Translations under genes and position numbers: made by a program
Shown here: positions 33,524 through 43,699 of the stretch, piece by piece
Numbering within the stretch: position 1 is the first letter of the stretch
Layout: each line of letters begins with the position of its first letter
Notes under the pieces: generated by a model
Seen by the model: only the letters and a program-made list of their open reading frames with translations
Databases searched by the model: none
Told to the model about the DNA's origin: nothing
NCBI GenBank assembly: GCA_907163375.1
Contig: CAJQUW010016956.1
Location: 119,518-183,517, forward strand
Length of the DNA: 64,000 bases
Direction: 5' to 3'
DNA from: Prostheceraeus crozeri
Taxonomy: Eukaryota; Platyhelminthes; Polycladida; Euryleptidae

Positions 33524-34383
33524 CCTTCAGATTCGAAGAATTCAGATCATTGCGCACAAGTTTTCTCCATAATGTTGGCCCTTCCGATCATTATTAAAGA
33601 AATTAGCAGGCGTACGAAAATTAGTTCACTTGAAGATTTCACATCCTCTCCTCGGCATTGCTCAGTGTGTAGTGAGGCATCGATGTGTGTTTTGGTGTGT
33701 GCGAAGTGATATCACAGCACGCACGCATCTCTCACTGGCTCTGGTGTCCTCTGCTGACATCTTATTATTTGCCATTTTCAATAGCAAGCGATACACGAAT
33801 TATCCATTCGAGATGGAGAAAGTTCTGTGATGTGCCATTTCGATATGAAGGTTACATCATCACGTTGATGCATGTCGGTTGTACGCAGTGGTCTCTCGCG
33901 CCATTAAAGTATATTTTGGATTTCCAAGGCTATCAGAACACTACTGTCATTGAATTTGGTATCAGAGTGATCCTTGTGAGGTGCTGAAGCTTTTTTGAGT
34001 GGTTTTGGAGCTTGGATTATCTTTATTGGATTATCTTTCATGGTATTTTCAATTGTTGTCTCCAGCTACTGAGTTATGCTTATCGCCTGGTCTTGCAACT
34101 AAACTTGGTTGGATTTACCTATTGTTCCAGCAGCGATCTATAAATAGCTCCTGTGTCTTCGGTGTATACAGCACAAGTGTTGGATCCATCGATCACAGTC
34201 ATTATCAACGTCGCTTCGAATCTATTTCGATATCTCTTGTGTGCAGTCGGTGTGTTGAACGGGTGGTATTGTCATTCGTCACTCAATTAGCTGTTATCAA
34301 CGACCTGTGGCCACAACTCCTGCCCAATTTATCTTGAAATATCGATTTTTGTGCACGTGACTGAAACGAAGCAATACGTCATA

Positions 34384-35058
34384 ATGTCCAATGAACCAGC
34401 TGATTCCATGTCCTTTAGCAGTGTGCGGAAGATGTCTGACAGTGACATGAAGAAATTGACAAAGCAACAACTTGTGCTAATTCTGAAAGAAGCCGTTCAA
34501 CAAGCTGACTCTCCTGTGGTTCAGCCCATTGACACGCAGATCATTAAAACTGCAGTCGCTGAAGCTGTGGCCGATATCAAAGCTCAGCTATTACTTGAGA
34601 GTAGACAGCTCATTGGGGAAGCTGAGAGCAGATTTGAAGCCAAAGTTCAATCTCTGTCTGAAATGATGTCTGAGTCACGTTCTTCAATCATTGAAGAAAT
34701 TCAGCTCCGTGAATCTAAAAAGAACAACCTTGTAATTTTTGGATTGAATGAATCTGATTTAGACTCAGATGGAAATCGCACTAACGACAAAAGTGCAGTA
34801 CTTGACTTGGTCTCTAATGTTGGTCTTAGGGACGAGGTTAGGGTTCAGAGATGTTTCCGTCTTGGTGCGAAACGGGAAAATAATTCGTCTCGTCCAAGAC
34901 CTTTAAAAGTTGTTTTTCATTCGGAGTCTGAAAAGCTTTTGTTGTTGAAAGCTTCTTCAAAGTTACGTGCAGATCAAAGATTTCGACGAGTCTTTGTTAA
35001 CAACGACCTAACTCCAGAACAGCAAAGGCATGAAAGTTTATTGCGCCTTGAATTATAG
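34384..35058 (+). CDS. LINE ORF1 protein, interrupted
   Basis: Starts at ATG 34384 (MSNEPADSMSFSSV). About residues 75-115 form a coiled coil-like stretch (LLLESRQLIGEAESRFEAKV). An RRM-like core follows with RESKKNNLVIFGLNES, VQRCFRLGAKR, RPLKVVFHSESEK and RVFVNNDLTPEQQ, a layout typical of LINE ORF1 RNA chaperones. The frame stops at 35058 because the first bases of the inserted foldback (TAG) follow the TTA target. Beyond the insertion, 35807-35875 continues in register with KHRRALGEDVFVRRGKIVSR and a stop nine bases before ORF2, which is the usual C-terminal end of this protein type. Confidence 0.85.
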   Translation: MSNEPADSMSFSSVRKMSDSDMKKLTKQQLVLILKEAVQQADSPVVQPIDTQIIKTAVAEAVADIKAQLLLESRQLIGEAESRFEAKVQSLSEMMSESRSSIIEEIQLRESKKNNLVIFGLNESDLDSDGNRTNDKSAVLDLVSNVGLRDEVRVQRCFRLGAKRENNSSRPRPLKVVFHSESEKLLLLKASSKLRADQRFRRVFVNNDLTPEQQRHESLLRLEL

Positions 35059-35803
35059 TCCGGGAGCTAGCGTGAAGTTGTGCAGGGAACGAGGTAGTAC
35101 ATAAAACTTTCACATAGCATAGTACACCTCTAACCTACTGCAAAACTTCGCGTCTGCCGGATCAGATCATTTGCTTTTCAGAAATAGAGAGGATAACACA
35201 ATCCTATGTATTTCCAGTGGTAAAATTGTGACATTTAAGGTGTTGATTCCATTTTTTCGAATTTTTGCTCATAACAGTTACACAAATTGGTATTTTGTTG
35301 AACTGGTTATTATAGAAATCATCTACAGATCATGATCTTTCAAATGAGTTATCATTCAGTGACAGAGGATGAAGTAAAGTGTACAAACAGACACTTTTCG
35401 TTAAAGTATATCAACAATTTTCCTGAAATTTCTATGTTAAAATTTGCAATTACACCAACAAAAAGTGTCTGTTTGTACACTTTACTTCATCCTCTGTCAC
35501 TGAATGATAACTCATTTGAAAGATCATGATCTGTAGATGATTTCTACAATAACCAGTTCAACAAAATACCAATTTGTGTAACTTTTATGAGCAAAAATTC
35601 GAAAAAATGGAGTCAACACCTTAAATGTCACAATTTTACCACTGGAAATACATAGGATTGTGTTATCCTCTCTATTTCTGAAAAGCAAATGATCTGATCC
35701 GGCAGACGCGAAGTTTTGCAGTAGGTTAGAGGTGTACTATGCTATGTGAAAGTTTTATGTACTACCTCGTTCCCTGCACAACTTCACGCTAGCTCCCGGA
35801 CTA
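35056..35803. mobile_element. 748-bp foldback DNA element with TTA target duplication
   Basis: Two 343-bp arms (35056-35398 and 35461-35803) are near-perfect reverse complements; by eye only about three to five mismatches are visible. They enclose a 62-bp loop. The tips read TAGTCCGGGAGCTAGCG and CGCTAGCTCCCGGACTA. The element is flanked by TTA at 35053-35055 and 35804-35806, a 3-bp target duplication. It encodes no transposase. A 3-bp duplication would fit Harbinger-type mobilisation, but the tips do not match the Harbinger elements in this window. High arm identity shows a recent origin. Confidence 0.93.
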
Positions 35804-35884
35804 TTAAAGCATCGGCGGGCTTTGGGAGAAGACGTCTTTGTCAGGCGAGGAAAAATTGTCTCTCGTACTGCATGACGACCATCC

Positions 35885-36985
35885 ATGCCATCAATTTTGT
35901 TGACTAATGCTCGCTCTATTGCCTCTGATGGCAAGATGGACGAGCTGCGTTTGTCCTGTGCATGCTTTCATCCAGACATAGTCATTGTTACCGAGTCCTG
36001 GTTGAATAATTCACACGATGACAGCTTTTTTCGAATGCCAATTTTTCAACTTTTGAGATGTGATCGTAGTGATCGTGTTGGCGGTGGCATAGCAATGTGG
36101 ATAAAGTCAGACATCAGTGTTACACGTTTCAATTTTTCTTGCACATCTTGCGAAATGATTTCTGTATCGTTTAAAGTGAAAGCCTCTAATTATTTGTTGA
36201 TAGGTATGTATATCCCACCTCAGTTATCTGCGTCAGTACGTGATGAAATAACAGACTCTTTGTGTGATCATTTAGATGATGCGACTATTGCAGCACCAGA
36301 CATGAACATCATTGTTGCCGGTGACTTAAACAATTTTGATACTTCCTTGTTACAAAGTACTTTTGACTTGGTTGACAAAGTGTTGACCCGTGGTAATGCG
36401 ATCTTGGATCTCATTTTAGTGAGTCAGTCCTTAGAGGACAATTATCCACCTGCTGTGGTAGGCCCTCCTTTAACTGCGAATCGTCGTGGCTCCCATGGCC
36501 AAGTGTTTTTGCGGCCAGATAGGCCTATTTGTGTCAATAAAGAGACCTCAGAATATAAACATGTTTTGTATGATATCAACGCTTCGAATATTTCTAACTT
36601 TCTCTTGAAGCTCAAAAATTGTTCTTTTGTCAATGTCTACCGTGAGTCTGACATCGATCGTAAGACTGATGTATTCTATGAGTATTTTCTTGACTGCTTG
36701 TCCGCTTTTCCATGTAAAGTCATTACCATGACTTCGCGGGACAAACCCTGGATAACGCCACACTTGAAGGACATCATAAACCGAAGATGGAAGGCTTATC
36801 GAGAAAGAAATTTTGACTTGTACAGTCACTACAAAGAAAAGTGCAAAGCTGAAATCATTAGATGTAAAGAAGGATGGATTAAAAGGTCAAAGGAATCTGC
36901 GCGTAATGTGTGGGGTGTTGTGAATGACATAAAAGGTAAACGATGTTGGCAACCCTATTTTGAATTTGATTCAAGACTATCCTAA
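35885..36985 (+). CDS. LINE ORF2, endonuclease part
   Basis: Starts at ATG 35885 (MPSILLTNARSIASDGKMDE), as in ORF2s whose first motif is LLTNARSI. Endonuclease boxes in order: DIVIVTESWL, GGGIAMWI, IGMYIPP, IVAGDLNNFD, and NAILDLILVSQS. The last catalytic box, usually SDH, reads RGSHGQV near residue 204, so the Asp appears lost. After the nuclease come KPWITPHLKDIINRRWKAYR and a KEGWIKRSKE helix, the linker to the RT. A frameshift near 36950 separates this frame from the RT frame. Confidence 0.9.
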   Translation: MPSILLTNARSIASDGKMDELRLSCACFHPDIVIVTESWLNNSHDDSFFRMPIFQLLRCDRSDRVGGGIAMWIKSDISVTRFNFSCTSCEMISVSFKVKASNYLLIGMYIPPQLSASVRDEITDSLCDHLDDATIAAPDMNIIVAGDLNNFDTSLLQSTFDLVDKVLTRGNAILDLILVSQSLEDNYPPAVVGPPLTANRRGSHGQVFLRPDRPICVNKETSEYKHVLYDINASNISNFLLKLKNCSFVNVYRESDIDRKTDVFYEYFLDCLSAFPCKVITMTSRDKPWITPHLKDIINRRWKAYRERNFDLYSHYKEKCKAEIIRCKEGWIKRSKESARNVWGVVNDIKGKRCWQPYFEFDSRLS

Positions 36986-38486
36986 TCGAGAGGCTGCAGC
37001 TGACGCCATCAATGATACCTTCGCTGACCACCTCTATGCTGGTGATCCATTAGTGTATAGTGCTGATGATGATTGGTGTCCGCTGTTAGATCCAGTTGAT
37101 GTGTTTAACTTTTTGGAACATTTATCTTTGAATAAGTCTACCGGCTCTGACGGCATCAGCAATCGATTTTACAGGCTTGCCTCGCCATATATTTCCGAGC
37201 CTCTTTGTAATATAATAAACTCTTCCATCATTGCAAGAAAAGTACCATTGATTTTCAAGAAGTGTGTGATCTCGCCCATTCCGAAATCTGTGCCTGTCTC
37301 TTTGAATCAGCTTCGACCTATAACCTTGTTAAGCACACCGGCTAGGTTATTGGAATTCCATGTGTTGAGACATATGCGTGATTTGTTTTGTAAAGATATA
37401 CCGAGCTTCCAATTTGCCTATAAACAAATGTCAAATACTACGTGCAATCTTATCACTATGCATGACACTGTTACAAGTATGCTAGATTCTCCTGACATCA
37501 GCGGATGTGTTGTAATCAACTATGATTTTTCTAAAGCGTTTGATACGATCTGCCACAAAATTCTTATCCGCAAATTAATTGACAGTGGCTACCCTTGTGG
37601 TTTCATTTCTTGGCTTTGCTCCTACCTCACTGACCGGTCACAATGTGTTAAAGTTTGTGACACTCTCAGCCAGCAACGAAATGTGACTAGTGGTGCTCCC
37701 CAGGGCTCCTTATTGGGCCCCTATCTTTTTGTTTTATATTGTAACGACATCAGACCGATTTGTCAGAAAACAAAGCTGACAATGTACGCTGACGACATTT
37801 GCGAAATTTGTCCTGTCTCTCGAACTGACATTGTTGACTCTTTAGGTGTTGTCACAGAGGAATTTTATTATATCAAAGAATGGGCCATGTCGAACAGTTT
37901 AAAGTTGAACGAGAGTAAAACAAAAGCTATGTGTGTTCTTAAGAAAAGTTGTCAGGCATTTTTTCCGTTTCCATTTAAAATTGTAGACGAATTGAAAATT
38001 CTTGGAGTAACCTGGAGTTCCGACTTGAAGTGGAAGTCTCATTTTCTGAACGTGGTTTCACTATGTAACAAGCGTATGTATGCACTCAAAGTTTTAAGAA
38101 GATTGTTGAGTCATGACGAGTTATGGTACGTTTTTAAGGCAACAATAGAGAGCATTTTATTATATTGTACGCAACTTTTTGGTGTTTATAGTTTTGAAAC
38201 ACGTAGACATATCAAAAGAATTTTTAAACGATCGTGTCGAATTATTTGCAGGAGGGATTGTGGCTGTAATAATGATATGTCTAATTTTTGCACTGTACGT
38301 TTCCGAGCTTTCGAATCCCTGTACTCTCAAGATGTTGCTCATCTTCTTTTTCCCCTCGTTCCTCAACACCGTAACGGTCGTGTAACTGTACCTTTTTCTA
38401 GAACTACCAGAAGGCAGAATTGTTTTACTGTTCTTGTCACTCTACTCATAAATGGACACTCTGATTTGACTTGCTTACCGACATAA
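36960..38486 (+). CDS. LINE ORF2, reverse-transcriptase part
   Basis: Continues ORF2 in another frame (from about NLIQDYPNREAAAD). RT boxes in order: LNKSTGSDGISNRFYRL, ISPIPKSVP, LRPITLLSTPARLLE, VINYDFSKAFDT (first catalytic Asp), SGAPQGSLLGPYLF, and LTMYADDICEI (catalytic Asp pair, about residues 277-278). Then come LKLNESKTKAMC, LKILGVTWSSDLKWKSH and the C-terminal thumb with RRHIKRIFKRSCRIIC. All palm motifs are intact. It copies LINE RNA at a nicked target. The stop is at 38486, with a short 3' UTR after it. Confidence 0.93.
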   Translation: MNLIQDYPNREAAADAINDTFADHLYAGDPLVYSADDDWCPLLDPVDVFNFLEHLSLNKSTGSDGISNRFYRLASPYISEPLCNIINSSIIARKVPLIFKKCVISPIPKSVPVSLNQLRPITLLSTPARLLEFHVLRHMRDLFCKDIPSFQFAYKQMSNTTCNLITMHDTVTSMLDSPDISGCVVINYDFSKAFDTICHKILIRKLIDSGYPCGFISWLCSYLTDRSQCVKVCDTLSQQRNVTSGAPQGSLLGPYLFVLYCNDIRPICQKTKLTMYADDICEICPVSRTDIVDSLGVVTEEFYYIKEWAMSNSLKLNESKTKAMCVLKKSCQAFFPFPFKIVDELKILGVTWSSDLKWKSHFLNVVSLCNKRMYALKVLRRLLSHDELWYVFKATIESILLYCTQLFGVYSFETRRHIKRIFKRSCRIICRRDCGCNNDMSNFCTVRFRAFESLYSQDVAHLLFPLVPQHRNGRVTVPFSRTTRRQNCFTVLVTLLINGHSDLTCLPT

Positions 38487-38600
38487 TCATTCCTTCTCAT
38501 TTGTACTTTATGATTCTCATTTTGAAAAATATACATATATTTTCCTTTTCCTTTCCATACAATTCTTCCTTTCTAGGAAACCGAAGCGCGCGCAGATGAA

Positions 38601-39024
38601 TCTAATTCTGTGGATTTAACAGTATTTTATAGGAGACGGTAATTTATAACCCAGGTCATTAAAAATTTTGGCACTCGAAGCACTTTGCTGGAACTCACAT
38701 TAATCCGCAAGCGACGCACGACTTTTTTTCCTATCTCTAAGGTATTAGGAATTCCTTTTTGCCCACCTTATAGGTTCCTCTATGTGCCGTCAATTTAGTA
38801 TTAATCACACTTCTAGCAAACCGAAGCAGACAAACAAAATATTTAATTCTGTGGTTAAATCATTATCTCAGAAAATTATCAAGATATATAAATTTTTTTC
38901 GGTATCCTTTTCCCAAGCGTGTTCCGGAAATTCTGAGGCCTAGAGCAGATACTCCTTTTCTCCACTTCTCAGCCTTCTAAGCATTTTCGTCGACGAAGGG
39001 CTATGTACTGATTGGTAAAACCTT
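38601..39024. repeat. Inverted-repeat partner and short direct repeats
   Basis: 38665-38760 is the reverse complement of 33426-33523. Around it, 38573-38625 and 38812-38866 share CTAGnAAACCGAAGC and TTTAATTCTGTGG-like blocks in direct orientation, so this 300-bp stretch is itself built from repeats. No coding sense. Confidence 0.6.
38665..38760 (-). repeat. 96-bp inverted repeat, right copy
   Basis: Reverse complement of 33426-33523, about 5.1 kb away. The LINE lies between them. Confidence 0.85.
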
Positions 39025-39754
39025 GTGTCGGATCCGATTAAATGGTGGCAATGCTATGGGAATACGCGACAGCTGAATGTGGTAGCCGTCGTTCTTCTTT
39101 CGATGTCGGCCACAACTGCTGCGGTTGAGAAAGCAAATAAGGAATTCAGGCTTCAAAAAAAGAAACTCAGGAACTCCTTGACTGACGAAAGAGCAAGTAT
39201 TCTGACGTCTGTTGCTTACAACCATAAAATAAAAAGTCGACTTGAAGAAGGAACCGGTCAAAAGGTGTCATCTTATTTTCAAAAAAATGAAGATTATGAT
39301 TTGCAATTATTACTTATTGACAATCATTTGCTCAAAGTTGGTGGTGCCGTGCAGGATTCCTCTGATAGTGACGATGACGAAGACCTCATGGAAATAGACG
39401 AAGTGGATGATGACCAGTTTTTGCAGTCCGAGAGGGAAACCATCCCTTTGAATATTCCTCTAGAGGTCGGGACTTTTGTGGCAGCACGAATCATCGTTGA
39501 AAGCAGGGGAAATCATGGTTTGAAGTACAAGGTATTCATTGGAGAGATAACGGCAATGTTGGAAGAAGATGATTTCAGTGTCTTTCCTCAAAGTGAATAA
39601 ATTCGGTATATACACATTTCCAGAGGTTGTCGATGTGTCAACTGTTGATCGAAAGGATTTTTGTGCCATTTCAGCACCAGATGTTGGAAGACGCGATGAC
39701 TTCTCATTTCCAACTGAAGAAATAGAGCGTGTTGCTCTTCGTTTATCTTCTTAA
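39025..39754 (+). pseudogene. hAT-like transposase C-terminal fragment
   Basis: Frame 39025-39600 starts inside the gene with PIKWWQCYG and then LLSMSATTAAVEKANKEF, RNSLTDERASILTSVAYNHK, the hAT dimerisation region in the variant in which SATTA.VER replaces SV.RLFS. It continues through an acidic stretch (DSDDDEDLMEIDE) into a small domain VGTFVAARIIVESRGNHGLK with YKVFIGEIT, completed after a frameshift near 39590 by GIYTFPEVVDVSTVDRKDF and FSFPTEE (to 39754). The catalytic domain and both ends are missing. It is a broken 3' end of a hAT-type gene. Confidence 0.75.
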
Positions 39755-40036
39755 TTCAGTGCTCTTACTGCATGGCCACTATTTGTGGCAATCACTGATT
39801 TTTTTTCTTCTTATTTTTTAGTATTTTGTCCTCCTTAAATTTTCTCAGTACCGGTACATGTAATTTCCGTAATTGTTCATAGTCAGCTTCACCGCAAAAG
39901 TTCAATTTTCTGCAATATGAACAACTGCAATATGAATAAACTCAAATTCATTATTAAGCTAATTGTCATCTAGTAACAAGTAGATGAAGAAAATGTTGTG
40001 TGTATACCTGATAAATATTTGCTATTTACTATTTAT
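39755..40036. other. Spacer
   Basis: AT-rich sequence with nothing recognised. Confidence 0.4.
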
Positions 40037-41488
40037 TATATAGTCTGCATCACAAAAAACAAGCGGAAAAATTGTATTCTACATCTATGCTCGTCTCGCA
40101 AATTATGGTCTTTACATACATGTACATCTATGCTCTTCATTTCTATTCATCTCCTTACAGTCAATAGATTTGAATGAATATTTTGAACTTGTGCAATGCG
40201 CTTATACTCTTTAAAGTTTCAGCCATCTACTTGAAATCTATGAATTTGAATAAATAATTTGAATTTGTACAATTCGATTACTCTTCATTTATTTTTGACT
40301 TATTATCGACAGCTTATCAAATGGAGTGTACGCAAGGAAGATTGTATTTTTTGATTGAAAGTCTTCGTCGATGTAATATGAATGCCACACAAATCCATGG
40401 CATCATTGAAGAAGCTTGGCCTGACAATTGTTTGAGTGCTGTACGGATTCGCACTATTTGCCAAGAATTTCGGGATGGCAGTCGGAACACCTTTGAGCGT
40501 AAACCAGGCAGTGGTGTGACGAAAAGTAAAAAGCAAGAACTGAAAATGTCCAAGCCGTTGAACAACTAATCAATGAGGATAACTGCATGACACTTAGACA
40601 CATAGCAAACGTCTTGCACATATCCCATACTATGGTGGGGAGAATTTTAAAAGAAGATCTTGATAAACAGTGGTGTCACACACGATGGATTCCTCACTCT
40701 TTGTCAGAGTACAACAATGCTGTTCGTGTTGAGCGTTGTAAAGATCTACTGGAATCATTTTCAGCCAGGCAAACGAAGCTGAATTTGGTAACTGTTGATG
40801 AAAAGTTATTCTATCTTCGCAAATTGAAACCTAGAAATACAATTGGCAGTTGGATAAGTGCAGGTGGTGACGAGGAAAAAAGACAGACACCTTTGAGATC
40901 CGCCACGGAGAAAAAACATCTTGTTATTATAGCTGTTTCACAGAAAGGCTTTCATTATTTTGAAATACTACCTGTCAATCAATCCATCAATGCAGACAGA
41001 TACATCCAGTTTCTTGGCAATCTTGCAGATTTTTTAAAACGACAACCGGATCCAATTTTACCAGAAAATATGCGTTTGCAACATGACAACGCGAGGCTTC
41101 ATACCGCCATTGCAACCACTCAGCACATTGCAATAAATAATATTCGACTCTTGAGGCAACCACCATATTCATCAGATACTAATCTGTGTGATCACTACCT
41201 GTTTCCGCGTCTTGAAGCACTTCGCGACAGCTTTGATTCACAAGACAATATTAAACAATTCCTTGACGCGCAGCTGCCCTATTTTGCACCGCATAGAATG
41301 AAGCAAGCACTCCAAAATTCTATGTCTCACATGGAAAAAATCATTGAATGTGGAGGAGAATATGTCCGAATCTTTGGTCTGAATCATCAATGTTATCTGT
41401 TTCTTTAGTTTGCATGAGGTCTCAGTTTGTTAGAGCATATTGCACTTTCTAAATCAAACCGCTCGTTTTTTGTGATACAGACTATATA
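40037..41488 (+). mobile_element. Mariner transposon (DD34D) with both ends
   Basis: The ends are inverted repeats: TAGTCTGCATCACAAAAAAC (from 40041) matches the complement of GTTTTTTGTGATACAGACTA, one difference in 20; the pairing runs on to AAGCGG/CCGCTC. TA dinucleotides flank both ends inside a TATATA context. Length about 1.45 kb, normal for mariner. The transposase fills the interior in one orientation. Confidence 0.9.
40321..41408 (+). pseudogene. Mariner transposase with one frameshift
   Basis: Frame 1 (40321-40569, MECTQGRLYFLIESLRRCNM) is the first helix-turn-helix domain with FRDGSRNTFERKPGSG. A frameshift around 40540-40590 moves to frame 2 (to 41408), which holds the second helix-turn-helix (TLRHIANVLHISHTMVGRIL), catalytic box LVTVDEKLFYL, box RLQHDNARLHTA and LCDHYLFPRL. 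The spacing from the HDN Asp to the LCD Asp is 34 residues, so DD34D, and all three catalytic Asp are present. Otherwise complete, ending with TAG at 41406-41408. The single frameshift makes it inactive as it stands. Confidence 0.9.
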
Positions 41489-42228
41489 TTATTCATTTAC
41501 AAAATATCCTAAACATGAAATAATAAGGAAGAAAGACTTATCACCAAGCAAGGTTACACACTTTCGTATATATTGGGAATCAAAACTCAAAACATAAAAA
41601 TTCTTGAGCATCATCTTAAAGCGTTCTAAATTCTCATAGTCCGATCAGTCAAATATCTGTTCCTATCATTCTTCTGTCAGTTTTAGGCCCTATCTGTTCT
41701 TCGATTAGCGTGTTCAGTGTAAACACACGGAACGAAATATAGTATAAGTGGTAATAATTGATGCAATAATAATCCTAATGCAACATCTTGATATGAAGTA
41801 CGGATTGATTAGTTATGAAATTCTTGCGTAGTTTTGCACTGTGTTCGACTTAACATGATCACAGCTTCCATTGGAGTATTAGTCCTCAATCGTTTTATAT
41901 CTGTTCATGCTTTAGAAAGCATTAGTTAATATGAAATTGAATTTATCTACAATGTCGAAGAAGAAATGTTTATGATATATTCGTATATCCAATCAGATTG
42001 ATTCCTATATGAACATTTCTTCACTTTTGAACGGTGCATAATCCTGTAGCTTACATTGTAAGTAAATATACCCACCTATATTCATGAGATCCATACTAAT
42101 TTTTGCTACGATTACCTTGCTAAAAATGAATTATTTTGTTACCCAACATTTCTGTTACATACATTTTGTTAACATCTTTGTTATCAGCGCTGTCCGTGCT
42201 GATTAATCGAATTTTTTGTAGTCTTCTT
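41489..42228. other. No recognisable gene
   Basis: AT-rich spacer with no element or frame. Confidence 0.4.
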
Positions 42229-42818
42229 GGGCCGGTTTCATAAAAGCGTCATAAGCCTAGAACCGGTGTTAAAAGTCAAAACTTCATAAAATTGGAACGT
42301 TGCGCGTTTCATAACGCGGTTCTACGAAGAACTGGTTCTAACTTTAGAACCATTCCAGTATCATGAAGAAATATTTTCTTAACACCGGTTCCAATTGAAT
42401 GAAATTAGAACCTCATTCTAGAACTAATCGAACGTGGTTCTAACTTCAATTGAATCGCCACTTCTCTCGAATGCACAATCGCAGCAATGTAATGGCTGGG
42501 TATGTTTTAATGATTAGAAGCCTTCGCCGTGAGAGGGTATTCAGAGATAGAAGTAATCCTTTCGATATTTACGGTGAAACAGAATTTACCATCAGATATA
42601 GACTATCCAAATCAACAGCACATCTCCTTATTGAAGAAATTCGCCCTCAACTTCAAAGACAAACTCGTCGGAACCACGCAATAACTCCCGAGGAACAGGT
42701 GTTTGCACCATGAGGGAAAGAACTCGTTTATGAAACTGAAATTTCTCGTCGGTGCTAATTAGAGCCCGTTCTTACGCTAGAACCGTTCTAGTTTAGAACC
42801 TCTTTATGAAACCGGCCC
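42229..42818 (+). mobile_element. Internally deleted Harbinger element with CTT target duplication
   Basis: Terminal inverted repeats GGGCCGGTTTCATAAA and TTTATGAAACCGGCCC, flanked by CTT at 42226-42228 and 42819-42821. Subterminal regions are full of AGAACCGGTTCTA-like inverted motifs. Length 590 bp. The interior keeps a short frame (42450-42713) whose RRERVFRDRSNPFDIYGETE followed by RNHAITPEEQ is the N-terminus of a HARBI1-like transposase; the catalytic part is deleted. It is non-autonomous but could be moved by a related full-length enzyme. Confidence 0.88.
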
Positions 42819-43699
42819 CTTGTGTGCGCATCTTCGCATGTTTTGTACCATCTATCTCCAATCGCATTGATTTACTGGCATAATCATATTTTGTATGCAA
42901 TTTTTACTTTTATAAACACCTATGTATGCAAGTTCGAATAGATGAAGATTACATTTTATGTACGGTATACAATCATTTAGCGGTCTCTGAACAGTATATT
43001 CATTGAGATTATATCTAGTTTCACAACAATTTGTTTGCTGAAAGAGAAATATTTTTTATCCAAAATTTTTGTTATCTTTTTCAATTTGCAGCAGTAAGCT
43101 TATATTAAAAGCATGTTTTTATCAAAATAAGTCTTTTATTCATAAGTCAATTTTGGTGAAAGTCTTAGGCCCTGTAGCCCTGTGTCTACATATAGCTGTT
43201 TTATTAAGAAATTAAGACACGCGAATAAGAGAACAGGTTTACAATGGATTTAATCGAATCAAGACACGACACGGTCAAAAAAATTCGAAGGATCCAGGAA
43301 ACGGAAGATACCAAAGTTGAACAACTACCCTAGTGGAGAATCCTGTAAATAATTAGGTAATTAAAAGTCATGAACGAATGAATATAAATTAATATTAACA
43401 ACATGGAGTAACCTACTCCAGTATAGAGTAGGGACTGAAATACGTATAAAGGCTAGTCGACTCAACTTAAGACGGTAAGGGAAATAAATTAATACTTATA
43501 AACGATTTTATTTTACTATATAAGAACTGAAATAAGAGTTCATCATGGACCTGACGAGAAGCCAACTTAAAAATAACAAAGGGTGAAAATAAGAAACCTA
43601 AAAAACCAAAATTAAGTTTGCTATGTATGGAGTCATCAGGGAGGAACCATGTGGCTGCATGAAGCAAGGTTTCGGCCCCTAACCTCCAACCTATACCAC
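42819..43699. other. No recognisable gene
   Basis: AT-rich; the minus frame at 43467-43766 (99 residues) shows no recognised motif and may belong to the decayed element that follows. Confidence 0.35.

Larger units (their letters stand above)
33600..38600 (+). mobile_element. Near-full-length LINE (CR1/L2-like) with ORF1 and ORF2
   Basis: A non-LTR retrotransposon in sense orientation with a 5' UTR (to 34383), ORF1 (from 34384, split by a foldback insertion), then after nine bases ORF2 with an apurinic-type endonuclease (35885 on) and reverse transcriptase (to 38486), and a short AT-rich 3' UTR. No long A tail is visible and no target duplication was resolved, so the ends are approximate. Damage is light: the foldback in ORF1 and one frameshift in ORF2, so the copy is young. 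The clade is inferred from general resemblance. Confidence 0.85.

Noticed and set aside
33999-34337. 112-residue + frame before LINE ORF1
   Set aside because: Lies in the LINE 5' UTR and shows no ORF1-like or other motif.
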